Assembly: GCF_000010185.1 (NCBI RefSeq)
Contig: NC_010376.1
Span: 1,497,501 to 1,561,500 of the forward strand
Length of the DNA: 64,000 nucleotides
Reading direction: 5' to 3'
From: Finegoldia magna ATCC 29328
Lineage (GTDB): Bacteria; Bacillota; Clostridia; Tissierellales; Peptoniphilaceae
Shown: one piece after another, positions 33,774-41,748 of the stretch
Layout of the letters: each line of letters opens with the position of its first letter
Position numbering within the stretch: position 1 is the stretch's first letter
Program-made: the position numbers and the translations under genes
The notes under the pieces: model-generated
Told to the model about the DNA's origin: nothing
The model's database searches: none
The model's input: the letters and a program-made list of their open reading frames with translations, nothing else

Positions 33774-35429
33774 GTGTATCGCAAAGAAATTATTAGTTAT
33801 ATTATCTGTATATTTTTGGTTTTTTTAGCCTGTCTTTTGCACGCCTTGGATTATTTTAAGAAACTTTATTTCCCTGTTCATGCTATTATTTTCGCACTTT
33901 ATAGTTTTGTAATTGTTCTATGGATGAATAATATGAAAAATAGGGTTCTAAGAAGTGCAATTGTAGCTAGATTTAAACTTATTGGATTTCTTCTAATTTC
34001 TTATTTGCTTGTGAGAACTTTAAAATATCTAATCTTAATAGAAAATGAAGATGCCGTCAGATTTATAAGGTATCTCTATTTAGTTTTTCCATTAGTTCTC
34101 ACTCAGCTGATATTTCTTACCTCTTTACATGTTGGGAAATCTGAGAGAGAAAATATAAACAAGTATTGGAGTCTTCTTTGGATACCAACTTTGATAGCGA
34201 GTTTATTAATCATAACAAACAATTTACACGGTCTACTTTTTTCTCTTGATCCGAATGCCAAAAGCCTACAAATGTATGGACCTGTATTCTACTTTGTCGT
34301 TTTTTACATTGGTCTTTTAACTATAATGAATATTGCTTTTACAATGATTTATTCATATAAAAACAGATATCTTTCTTCAGTAAAACTTCCTATATCAATT
34401 ATTATCATCTGGGGGATTTATACTTTCTTATATATGACTGGATGGGACAAATTTGAGTATTTTAAAATATTTTTCAAGAGCGCTGAATTTAACATATTGA
34501 TGGTAATGCTATTTATTGAATCTTTGGTATTTAAAAGACTTCTGCCTTCAAACAGAGGATACGAATTATTTCTGTCCCTATCTTCTCTCAATATCGGTAT
34601 TATGGATTCAAATGGTCAAATGATTTATCGACCAAAGATTTATGAAAACATTGATTCTTCTTTAGTGTGTAGGGCACTTTATAATCCTATCCTCATTGAT
34701 GAGAACACACTATTAGAAAGTGCAAAAATCAATGGTGGAATCTCATTTTATTTTGTTGATCTGACTGATTTTAACCAATTAAAGAGAAAACTGATGAATA
34801 TGAGCGAAGATATGTTAAATGAAAATGAGCTTCTCAAAGCAAAGAACTCCTTGAAGAAAAATATGATAAAAGTTGAAGAACAAAATCAAATCAGAGAACA
34901 TATTCATACCAAGCTTCAACCGCAATTTGACATACTTAACGATATTTTTATGAATCTACCTGAAGATGAAGATTTGTTTGAGACAAAGCTCAAACACGCT
35001 TGTTTTCTCGATGTCTATATCAAAAGATATTCCAATTTATTTTTACTAACAAAAAATAAAAGCACACTAAATTTATCCGAGTTAAAACTTGCATTTTGCG
35101 AATCTCTTGATTATTTAAGTCTAACTGGTGTGAAGACAAAAATAGATTGGGAAGAATATACTAGCTATGATAAAGACTTTTGTATTAGTCTCTATGAGAT
35201 ATTTCAAAATGCCTTAGAATTTTATATGCCAGGTATAAGTTCAATTAGTATAAGCTTTTTTATGAAAAACAAAAAGCCTCAGCTTATTATTAAAATTACT
35301 GGTGCGAAAGAAAAATCTTTCTTGTACGATTTGGATGATAACTATCAACAAAATGGGATTTTAATTAGTGAAGATATTGCGAAAGATGAAATTAAGCTTG
35401 TAATTTCTCTTGAAAGGAGCAAACTATGA
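33774..35429 (+). CDS. Multi-TM kinase-like sensor protein with degenerate ATPase domain
   Basis: The start is GTG 33774 after GGAGGAG. About 551 residues. The first 260 contain seven to eight hydrophobic helices, like a 7TM sensor. The cytoplasmic part has a coiled coil (about 345-385), HIHTKLQPQFDILNDIF in the place of a dimerisation helix, and a weak ATPase-like stretch EIFQNALEFYMPG in the place of the N-box. No clear G-boxes follow, so ATP binding is doubtful. It overlaps the next kinase gene by 4 bp (ATGA). It may be a signal-input partner of that kinase; this is inference. Confidence 0.72.
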   Translation: MYRKEIISYIICIFLVFLACLLHALDYFKKLYFPVHAIIFALYSFVIVLWMNNMKNRVLRSAIVARFKLIGFLLISYLLVRTLKYLILIENEDAVRFIRYLYLVFPLVLTQLIFLTSLHVGKSERENINKYWSLLWIPTLIASLLIITNNLHGLLFSLDPNAKSLQMYGPVFYFVVFYIGLLTIMNIAFTMIYSYKNRYLSSVKLPISIIIIWGIYTFLYMTGWDKFEYFKIFFKSAEFNILMVMLFIESLVFKRLLPSNRGYELFLSLSSLNIGIMDSNGQMIYRPKIYENIDSSLVCRALYNPILIDENTLLESAKINGGISFYFVDLTDFNQLKRKLMNMSEDMLNENELLKAKNSLKKNMIKVEEQNQIREHIHTKLQPQFDILNDIFMNLPEDEDLFETKLKHACFLDVYIKRYSNLFLLTKNKSTLNLSELKLAFCESLDYLSLTGVKTKIDWEEYTSYDKDFCISLYEIFQNALEFYMPGISSISISFFMKNKKPQLIIKITGAKEKSFLYDLDDNYQQNGILISEDIAKDEIKLVISLERSKL

Positions 35430-36715
35430 TATTAGGAAATCTAAACATCTATAAGCTTGCCTTATTATTTGTTTTTAATGCAATCCTCTTAACTATTAAT
35501 ATCAATATGGTAGTAGAATCCACAAATACTAAGATTTCTAGCAAATATTTTATTTATAGTCTGATACTATTTTTATTAAGCTTGATTCCATTACAGATTT
35601 TAGCAGAGCTTGGTACGGGAAGAATTTATATGGCAAAATTTCTTGTAAATATTCCAGTATACGTATTATTGATCTACTATCTAATTATTCTAAGTATAGA
35701 AATAATATTCGCAAAGAAATTCATGGAAAGAAGCAAAACAATAATCGGAAATAATTCTATTAAGGATAGTATGGACAACCTTCCCGATGGTATTTGTTTT
35801 TCAAAATATGATGGTACTCCCCTTTTAGTAAATAGAATGATGCAGGATATAAGTTACGCTGTTTTTGGCAATATGCTTGCAAATGACATTGCCTGTGCTG
35901 AAGATATACGAAATAACAATATAAAAAAAGATGCGGAAATTTTGGAAAGAAACCCTCTTATTATAAAGACCATGGGAGATATTTGGCAGATAAAAATCGT
36001 TGATCATAAAAAAGTCAGAGAAACCTTAGCCTATAAAATCACTCTTGAGTGGGCTTTATATCAAGAAATTGAAGAAAAAAATAGGCAAATTGAAAAAATA
36101 AACGCAAGTCTAAAAGAATATCAAAAAAATGTTGCAGAATATACTAGAAACAAAGAAATTTTGCAAGCAAAAATCAAAATTCACGATAAAATTGGTCAGT
36201 GTCTAATATATTTTAGACGCTACTTAGATATGAAAGATAAAACTAAAGAAGATAGAGATAAGCTAATTAATTTGTGGAAGGAAAGCCTATTGATGTTTGA
36301 GGGTAAAAGTGACAATGTAAATGATGATGTAGATTCTTCTAATAATGAGGCGAAGTTTGATAAACTCATTTCAACAGCCAAAGATATAGGAGTTTCAGTC
36401 GATGTCAAAGGCAAAATCCCAACCGAAGAAGGCGATTTACAACTCTTAGTTAAAATAGTCCATGAAGCGCTCAATAATGCTATTCGCCATGGTAAATCTA
36501 AAAATATATGGATTGAGCTTAACGAAGATAAAATAAATATACATTGTAAGATTACAAACGATGGCATATTCGTCAAAAAACCAATAATAGAAAAAGGCGG
36601 TTTGAAAAATATCCGCCAAAGTATCGAAAATTGTGGTGGCAAAATGGAAATTAATTTGGATTCAAATTTCACTTTAATCCTGTCCTGGCCAAAAGGAGTA
36701 AACTATGACCTATAA
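35426..36715 (+). CDS. Sensor histidine kinase, NarL-partner (HisKA_3-like) type
   Basis: The protein is 429 residues. Three to four TM helices occupy residues 1-95, followed by a PAS-like stretch (NLPDGICFSKYDGTPLLVN) and a coiled coil (about 205-245). The phospho-acceptor region is AKIKIHDKIGQCLIYFRRYL (His near 253). The ATPase domain has the N-box IVHEALNNAIRHGKS and the late GGLKNIRQSIENCGG. It should phosphorylate the LuxR-type regulator encoded next, with which it overlaps by 11 bp. The gene order suggests that the upstream kinase-like protein joins it in one complex. Confidence 0.88.
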   Translation: MILGNLNIYKLALLFVFNAILLTININMVVESTNTKISSKYFIYSLILFLLSLIPLQILAELGTGRIYMAKFLVNIPVYVLLIYYLIILSIEIIFAKKFMERSKTIIGNNSIKDSMDNLPDGICFSKYDGTPLLVNRMMQDISYAVFGNMLANDIACAEDIRNNNIKKDAEILERNPLIIKTMGDIWQIKIVDHKKVRETLAYKITLEWALYQEIEEKNRQIEKINASLKEYQKNVAEYTRNKEILQAKIKIHDKIGQCLIYFRRYLDMKDKTKEDRDKLINLWKESLLMFEGKSDNVNDDVDSSNNEAKFDKLISTAKDIGVSVDVKGKIPTEEGDLQLLVKIVHEALNNAIRHGKSKNIWIELNEDKINIHCKITNDGIFVKKPIIEKGGLKNIRQSIENCGGKMEINLDSNFTLILSWPKGVNYDL

Positions 36716-37331
36716 AATAATGATTGTAGATGATCAATTCGTATCTCGTGAAATGTTTAGACTAAATATCAACCAATGTCCTGATTATGAAGTTGTCTAC
36801 TCTGTAGATACCGCCATGTTTGCCGACACTTACGTACTAAATAAAAAAATCGACCTTGTAATAATGGATATACTTATGAAGGACGGATCAAATGGCCTCG
36901 ACGCTGCAGAAAAAATAAAAAAATTAAAACCTGAAATAAAGATTATTGCAGTTACAAGCATGCCAGAAGTATCTTGGATGAATAGGGCAAAAGAAATTGG
37001 AATAGATAGTTTTTGGTACAAAGAAATATCAAAAGAAGAAATTTTAGAAATAATCCAAAGAACTTTGGCTGGTGAATCCATCTATCCTTTAGAAACACCT
37101 GAGGTAAAACTTGGCATGGCCAAATCAACTGAACTTACACCTAGAGAAATAGAAGTTCTCCGCCTACTAACCACAGGTGCAGGCAATGACCAAATAGCAG
37201 AAGAGCTTGGGATTTCGCTAAACACTGTAAAAACCCACATTAAGCACATGCTTGATAAAACCGAATTTACAAGCCGCACCCAACTTGCAATCCAAGCTAG
37301 AATCACAGGATTTGTAATAGAAGACAAGTAG
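36705..37331 (+). CDS. Response regulator, NarL/LuxR family
   Basis: The protein is 208 residues. The receiver domain (about 1-120) shows IMIVDDQF with the acidic pair and the phospho-acceptor Asp in DLVIMDILM near residue 55. The C-terminal LuxR helix-turn-helix (about 140-205) reads LTPREIEVLRLLTTGAGNDQIAEELGIS, then NTVKTHIKHML. It is the output of the kinase operon. The divergent SPFH-lipoprotein operon is a natural candidate target, but no operator was identified. Confidence 0.92.
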   Translation: MTYKIMIVDDQFVSREMFRLNINQCPDYEVVYSVDTAMFADTYVLNKKIDLVIMDILMKDGSNGLDAAEKIKKLKPEIKIIAVTSMPEVSWMNRAKEIGIDSFWYKEISKEEILEIIQRTLAGESIYPLETPEVKLGMAKSTELTPREIEVLRLLTTGAGNDQIAEELGISLNTVKTHIKHMLDKTEFTSRTQLAIQARITGFVIEDK

Positions 37332-37340
37332 TAAATTGTA

Positions 37341-37391
37341 AAAAAAGTGATGTTGCAAAATAGATAAACCTATTCTGCACATCACTTTTTT
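37341..37391 (+). terminator. Terminator of the kinase-regulator operon
   Basis: AAAAAAGTGATGT-TGCA and TGCACATCACTTTTTT form a long stem with one bulged T and an 18-nt loop, ending in a T-run. It is likely to work in both directions. Confidence 0.85.
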
Positions 37392-37634
37392 CGTATCGGA
37401 TCAAAGCATTAAATCCTTTTAATTTTTTAGGTGATGGATTGTACAACTAAATGCGACAATATGAAAAACTTTCTTTCTATTTTTATCTTAGAAAATTTTT
37501 TCATCATCCGAAAGTATGAGATGAATAGATTTTCAAATGAAAAACACTCCTTTTTTCTAGGAGTGTTAATAACTTTGGGTTTAGTGCTCGACTTATGCAT
37601 TAAATAAAAAATGTTTATATTTCGGTATAAAAAT
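37392..37634. other. Intergenic stretch with one further hairpin
   Basis: A second hairpin lies at 37543-37567 (AACACTCC / GGAGTGTT, T-rich on its minus-strand side). A 70-codon minus frame that covers this stretch has no ribosome site and is interrupted by the hairpin sequence, so I do not call it a gene. Confidence 0.5.
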
Positions 37635-37654
37635 GACACCTACTTTTGTAGATG
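37635..37654 (-). terminator. Terminator hairpin of the GCAYCTAC/GTAGRTGC kind
   Basis: GACACCTAC and GTAGATGCC around TTTT lie just after the stop at 37660, with a T-run (ATTTTTA) on the minus strand. Confidence 0.7.
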
Positions 37655-37659
37655 CCTTT

Positions 37660-38166
37660 TCACTGATTCAAGTGAGAAAAATCACTACTTTTTATATCGT
37701 CCTTTAAGGTTTTATTCTCACAAAATTCAAATAAATATTTTAATAAACTTATTTTATTAGTATCTATATTCTTGTATAAATCTGTAACTTTTTTTTCATT
37801 AAACCAATTTATCTTTGTATTAATTTTCCCTCTATGTTCGATATAATAATCAGCTATAGATTCTATTTCTTCTTCTAGCTTTTTAGCTTTAGCTAAATTA
37901 AAAATTGGAAATATCATTATAGAAACAAGATTTCTTTTATCAATGTATTCAGGAACACTTTCAATTTGTTCTTTATAATACGGAAAATCAATGTCAATAT
38001 TCTCTGCTCTATTTAAATCTTCATAAACTATTATTGCAAGATCTTGAGAGTCTTTTTCTAATGTTAATACTAAAATGTTTTTAGCATTATATTCTAATTT
38101 TAAGAAATAATCTATTATAATAAATACCCCCTTATGTAGCTTCTGGTGCAAATAAAGCAACCACAA
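37660..38166 (-). CDS. Hypothetical protein, start uncertain
   Basis: The open frame is 168 codons from a TTG at 38166. No ATG lies near the front, and the best ribosome site (AAGGGGG near 38131) would favour a later non-ATG start around KGVFIIIDYF, giving about 155 residues. The product is acidic and soluble, with a hydrophobic patch in the middle (NLVSIMIFPIFNLAKAKKLEEE). I do not recognise it. It ends at a terminator. Confidence 0.5.
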   Translation of the reverse strand: MWLLYLHQKLHKGVFIIIDYFLKLEYNAKNILVLTLEKDSQDLAIIVYEDLNRAENIDIDFPYYKEQIESVPEYIDKRNLVSIMIFPIFNLAKAKKLEEEIESIADYYIEHRGKINTKINWFNEKKVTDLYKNIDTNKISLLKYLFEFCENKTLKDDIKSSDFSHLNQ

Positions 38167-38236
38167 CTTTTACAATATTTACTCATATATCCTTCTTTAT
38201 TTTATTAACGTCTATTAGCATATTGTTTCCTTTAAC

Positions 38237-38320
38237 TTCAGATTTTATAATTCTATTGACGAGATTTACACTAATTTCAAGATTTGTTTTATATCGTTGA
38301 TATTTTCAGCAAAATAAATT
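38237..38320. repeat. 84-bp direct repeat, copy 1 (3' end of the LOG gene)
   Basis: It matches 41635-41718 at 83 of 84 positions in the same orientation. It spans the last 17-18 codons of the LOG-family gene and 29 bp beyond its stop. Confidence 0.93.
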
Positions 38321-38802
38321 CCCTCTTGTCTCTCGTTGGAAGAAAGTCCTTTTTCAATCATATGATTCAGAAATGCTTTCAAATCATTGTAGTAATCGTT
38401 CAGGTTGTAAATAATGCAAGGTGAATTCATCTGTTTCAATGACACTTTCGACATTACTTCTGAGATTTCTTCTAATGTTCCCGTACCACCCGGAAAAGCA
38501 ATAAAGGCTTCACCCAGCTCAATCATTTTGTTTTTGCGTTCTGTCATATCCTCGGTCACGATTAACTTAGTTAATCCGTCATGTTGAAATTCGTTTTCGA
38601 CAAAAAATTTCGTCTCAACACCTATAACTTTACCACCAGCCTTCAAAACACTGTCAGCAATCGCACCCATCAGACCAGATTTGGAGCCACCATAGACTAG
38701 TGTGTTTCCGCTATTTCCAATCCAATCCCCCAATTTTTCAACTTCTTTACGTAAACATGGATCATTTCCTTCGTTTGCACCAAGATAAACTGTAATATTC
38801 AT
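38266..38802 (-). CDS. LOG-family protein (cytokinin-riboside-monophosphate phosphoribohydrolase-like)
   Basis: The start is ATG 38802 (MNITVYLGANEG) after GGAG. The 178-residue Rossmann-fold protein shows NTLVYGGSKSGLMGAIAD and the signature FPGGTGTLEEISE near residue 110, with upstream ERKNKMIELGEAFIA. LOG enzymes hydrolyse nucleoside monophosphates such as AMP to base and ribose-5-phosphate. Its last codons form copy 1 of an 84-bp direct repeat whose other copy lies 3.4 kb away, upstream of a nucleoside phosphorylase gene. Confidence 0.9.
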   Translation of the reverse strand: MNITVYLGANEGNDPCLRKEVEKLGDWIGNSGNTLVYGGSKSGLMGAIADSVLKAGGKVIGVETKFFVENEFQHDGLTKLIVTEDMTERKNKMIELGEAFIAFPGGTGTLEEISEVMSKVSLKQMNSPCIIYNLNDYYNDLKAFLNHMIEKGLSSNERQEGIYFAENINDIKQILKLV

Positions 38803-38987
38803 TAAAATTTTCTCCTTCAAATTCCTGTGATGATTTTGATAAATCTATTATACTTTTTTCTTATTAATTTATCCAAATAATCACGGTTCATTTCCATATA
38901 TACGCATCTATATTTAAAAAAATTCATATAGGAAATATTTTATAATAGAGTTTTCAGCTTTTTTATTCAAGTATTTATCTTTTTTTA

Positions 38988-40229
38988 TTATTTGTCGTCA
39001 AACACCTCGTGAAAATTATTTATAGCAGGAAGTTTTCTAATATTTTTATTTAAAGCCCAGTAGATGGATACAACAAGGATAATTACACTTGCTATAAGAA
39101 TTGCTTTTGGACTTGATAAATACTCTCCGAGGTATCCACCGAGTAAGGCTCCGAGTGGCGCCATAAAAGTTGATATACCAACCATAGCTCCCATAGCAGA
39201 ACCTATCTTTTCACTTGGCACAATCATCTGCACCATAGTTTGGGCATAAACATTAACAATTCCTGCTACAAACCAGCCAAGAGCGTACAAGACAACCGCA
39301 ATTTTTATATTTGTACCAAAGTAAGAAACAGAAATCCAAGCTAAGGCTACGATAATCATTCCATAAACATAAATCTTTCCCAAAGAAATATTTTTTAGTT
39401 TTGGAAAACCTGCAAATAAAGATCCGAGCAAGACTCCTGCACCCATGCCTGCAAGCATTAGACTATAAAAAATTTCATCTTTGGCAAATGCAGGCAAGAC
39501 CGCACTTATTGATGTTGCAGAGAAATTTATAAAAACAACTCCAATAACAAGGGCAAAAATCCTAGAATCTTTAAATAAATCAAGTCCATCTTTAAGGTCT
39601 TCGAAGTGATTTTTAATTACAGAACCATCTGTTTTATTTTTTCTTTCATTGTAGTGGTTAAGTTTTTTTGATAAGAGACAAAATAAAAGTCCAGTTAACA
39701 TGAAACTTACACTATCAGCATAAAAAGCCGTCATAAATCCAAATATAGATATGATAAAACCTGCGAGAGTATCAAATATTGCATTTGATCCTTGATAAGC
39801 CATAGTCATCAAAGAATTTCCTTTAACAAGTTCTTTTTCGGATAGGATTTTAGGTAAAAGAGAAATCTGTCCAGGATAAACCAGTTGGTTAATCAAAGAA
39901 ATTATCGGCATAATTATCATAATATGGTATACATTTAATTTTTCCAAATAATACAAGGCTGGGATGATTAATATTAAGATGGCCTGGATAAGTTGGGATT
40001 GAATTAAAAACTTCTTCATATTAATTTTATCCAAAATTGGGCTTAGAAGTAACTGGACAATGGCTGTTGATGAGGTTAGAAATAGAGTTATTCCTGAATA
40101 TACAGTAGACCCACTCATCTGGTAAACCAAGAGGGTTGAGGCTATAGCATAAAGGCTATCACCAAAATTTGTAATTAGTCGCCCTAAAAGCAGGACATAG
40201 AAATCTTTGTTTTTAATCATTTTTAACAT
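38988..40229 (-). CDS. MFS efflux transporter, MFS_3 / Mef-like group
   Basis: This 413-residue protein has about twelve TM helices. It begins MLKMIKNKDFYVLLLGRLITNFGDSLYAIAS, the usual start of MFS_3 drug-efflux proteins, with the loop SPILDKINMKKFLI between helices 2 and 3 and a second-half repeat from about 215. It probably exports drugs or other small molecules. It lies downstream of an ArsR-type regulator gene and has the same TTTAACGTT motif in its 5' region as that regulator, so local control is likely. Confidence 0.87.
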   Translation of the reverse strand: MLKMIKNKDFYVLLLGRLITNFGDSLYAIASTLLVYQMSGSTVYSGITLFLTSSTAIVQLLLSPILDKINMKKFLIQSQLIQAILILIIPALYYLEKLNVYHIMIIMPIISLINQLVYPGQISLLPKILSEKELVKGNSLMTMAYQGSNAIFDTLAGFIISIFGFMTAFYADSVSFMLTGLLFCLLSKKLNHYNERKNKTDGSVIKNHFEDLKDGLDLFKDSRIFALVIGVVFINFSATSISAVLPAFAKDEIFYSLMLAGMGAGVLLGSLFAGFPKLKNISLGKIYVYGMIIVALAWISVSYFGTNIKIAVVLYALGWFVAGIVNVYAQTMVQMIVPSEKIGSAMGAMVGISTFMAPLGALLGGYLGEYLSSPKAILIASVIILVVSIYWALNKNIRKLPAINNFHEVFDDK

Positions 40230-40239
40230 ACTCCTTAAA

Positions 40240-40250
40240 TTTAACGTTTA
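40240..40250. promoter_or_regulatory. TTTAACGTTTA motif before the MFS gene
   Basis: It lies 11 bp upstream of the MFS start and resembles the perfect palindrome TTTAACGTTAAA at 40794-40805, so it may be a second ArsR operator. Confidence 0.45.
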
Positions 40251-40277
40251 GTTTTTCTTGACAGTTATCTCTTTTTT

Positions 40278-40303
40278 AACCAGTAAGCTATTACTTACTG
40301 GTT
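40278..40303. promoter_or_regulatory. Inverted repeat between the regulator and MFS genes
   Basis: AACCAGTAAG and CTTACTGGTT form 10-bp arms around CTATTA, starting 1 bp past the regulator stop. There is no T-run on the minus strand, so it is more likely an operator or mRNA-stability hairpin than a terminator. Confidence 0.5.
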
Positions 40304-40729
40304 TTAAGATAATTTATAAATTTGTACTTGGAAGTTTTCGCAATCTTCTTCCTTCTCATATTTTTTTATGAGATCCTCTAATTCTTTTTCAAAAGACTCG
40401 TAATTTTTTTTCGGAATTTTGAAAGTGAATTGCTTTTCTTCCAAATTTTTATTAAATATTTCACTATTTGGTATAAAAGCCTTGGCTACTGGCAAGAAAT
40501 ATTTTTGGGTAATCCCATTTATTAGCTCTGTGTCTACGACCTCTATAATTCCATTTTGTTCCAAAATTTTAAGATGGTAGTGGATTTTTGACCTACTAAC
40601 TCCCAAAGCATCTGACAAGTCCTGAGCTGTTTTTGGTGTAGCTCCTAATGTCATAATTATTTTAAGCCTTATAGGATCGCTTACTATATTTATTTCTTCT
40701 AAAGTGTTTAATATGTGAACTTCTTTCAA
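40304..40729 (-). CDS. ArsR-type winged-helix regulator
   Basis: The protein is 141 residues. The HTH domain (about 10-80) reads ISDPIRLKIIMTLGATPKTAQDLSDALGVSRSKIHYHLKILEQNG except for a Val in place of the first Ile-type residue, and a wing (VVDTELINGITQKYF) follows. The last 50 residues form a charged helix that may serve dimerisation. There is no Cys pair of the metal-sensing kind. It probably represses its own operon and the MFS gene. Confidence 0.85.
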   Translation of the reverse strand: MKEVHILNTLEEINIVSDPIRLKIIMTLGATPKTAQDLSDALGVSRSKIHYHLKILEQNGIIEVVDTELINGITQKYFLPVAKAFIPNSEIFNKNLEEKQFTFKIPKKNYESFEKELEDLIKKYEKEEDCENFQVQIYKLS

Positions 40730-40758
40730 TTCCTCGCCCCCATTTATAGATTAAATAG

Positions 40759-40805
40759 AGTATAACAGTTAAAATCAGTATTGTCAAATAATTTTTAACG
40801 TTAAA
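40759..40805 (-). promoter_or_regulatory. Promoter and operator of the ArsR-MFS operon
   Basis: On the minus strand TTGACA (40782-40787), a 17-nt spacer and TATACT (40759-40764). The palindrome TTTAACGTTAAA (40794-40805) lies just upstream of the -35. Confidence 0.7.
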
Positions 40806-40869
40806 TAAAAGTCTTTAATATTTCTCTATATAGATTTCAAATCTATTATAATTTCTTGATTTGTTTATC

Positions 40870-41619
40870 TTATATTTCTTTTAAAAATTTTAATGCCAAA
40901 TACAATTTTCCAAGATCATGGTTGGCATCATGGAGTCCTTCGACCTCATAACAGCTCTCATCTAATACATCTCCCGCTTCAAGAAAGTTATAAAGTTCAA
41001 ATCCATAAAAATCACAAGCTGCTTGAACGCCTGCAAGCTCCATTTCTACTGCTATACATCCTTCTGCCTTTCTCTTTGAAACGAGTCCGCGTGTCTCACG
41101 AAGCATAACATCTGTAGTCCAGACTTTTCCCTTAGTGTAGGGAGCTTTTTCCTTAATAAAAAATTCTTCAAGCTTATCATGGTTTTTAATATCAAGATAA
41201 TCAGAAGGAGCCGCATAGTAATAAGATGCTCCCTCACCTCTATAAGCCTCTGTTGGTATAATGTACTTTCCAAAAGTTTTTTCCTTATCAAGACTTCCAC
41301 AAGATCCAAACATAATAAATTTATTTGCACCTGTAATCCAATTAACTTCTACACAATCTCCTGAAGCAAGAGCCGAACCCATCATAGTAAGATAAAATAC
41401 AAATTCTTGACCTTCAAATCTACTTTTATATACTGGCCTTGACCCATTTACAGATCCTATATTTCCAATTTCTTCGCATTCAAAATTATCAAGCAAATAT
41501 TCTATTATGCTTTTTGAATATATTATCAAACATTTTTCTGCAATATTTTTCTTTTCTCCGTAAAAGTCTTTTAGACTTAAAACTGGCTCTGTTTCATTAT
41601 CAAAACTATCTATTATCAT
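40870..41619 (-). CDS. Nucleoside phosphorylase family protein (PNP/UDP type)
   Basis: This 249-residue protein has the family's phosphate- and substrate-binding parts: FIMFGSCGSLDKEKTFGKYIIPTEAYRGEG in the middle and GCIAVEMELAGVQAACDFYG near residue 195, where the Met-Glu pair binds ribose. It cleaves a nucleoside with phosphate; purine or uridine preference cannot be read here. It starts 15 bp after the LOG-remnant repeat copy (41635-41718) on the minus strand, with GGAGG before the ATG. Confidence 0.87.
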   Translation of the reverse strand: MIIDSFDNETEPVLSLKDFYGEKKNIAEKCLIIYSKSIIEYLLDNFECEEIGNIGSVNGSRPVYKSRFEGQEFVFYLTMMGSALASGDCVEVNWITGANKFIMFGSCGSLDKEKTFGKYIIPTEAYRGEGASYYYAAPSDYLDIKNHDKLEEFFIKEKAPYTKGKVWTTDVMLRETRGLVSKRKAEGCIAVEMELAGVQAACDFYGFELYNFLEAGDVLDESCYEVEGLHDANHDLGKLYLALKFLKEI

Positions 41620-41634
41620 ATTATTTCCTCCAAA

Positions 41635-41718
41635 TTCAGATTTTATAATTCTATTGACGAGATTTACACTAATTTCAAGATTTGTTTTATATCGTTGAGA
41701 TTTTCAGCAAAATAAATT
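41635..41718. repeat. 84-bp direct repeat, copy 2
   Basis: It matches 38237-38320 with one mismatch, same orientation, 3398 bp apart. It holds the 3' end of a lost LOG-family gene. Confidence 0.93.
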
Positions 41719-41722
41719 AATT
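41664..41722 (-). pseudogene. 3' remnant of a LOG-family gene
   Basis: The frame reads LIYFAENLNDIKQILKLV-stop, matching the end of the intact LOG protein (IYFAENINDIKQILKLV) with a single change. Upstream of it the match is lost. It lies between the ABC-F and nucleoside phosphorylase genes. Confidence 0.85.
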
Positions 41723-41748
41723 GCCCGATTGATAAAAGATGCTAAAAT

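Noticed and set aside
37427-37639. Minus-strand frame of 70 codons
   Set aside because: No ribosome site, biased AT-rich composition, and a hairpin inside it; no recognisable motif.
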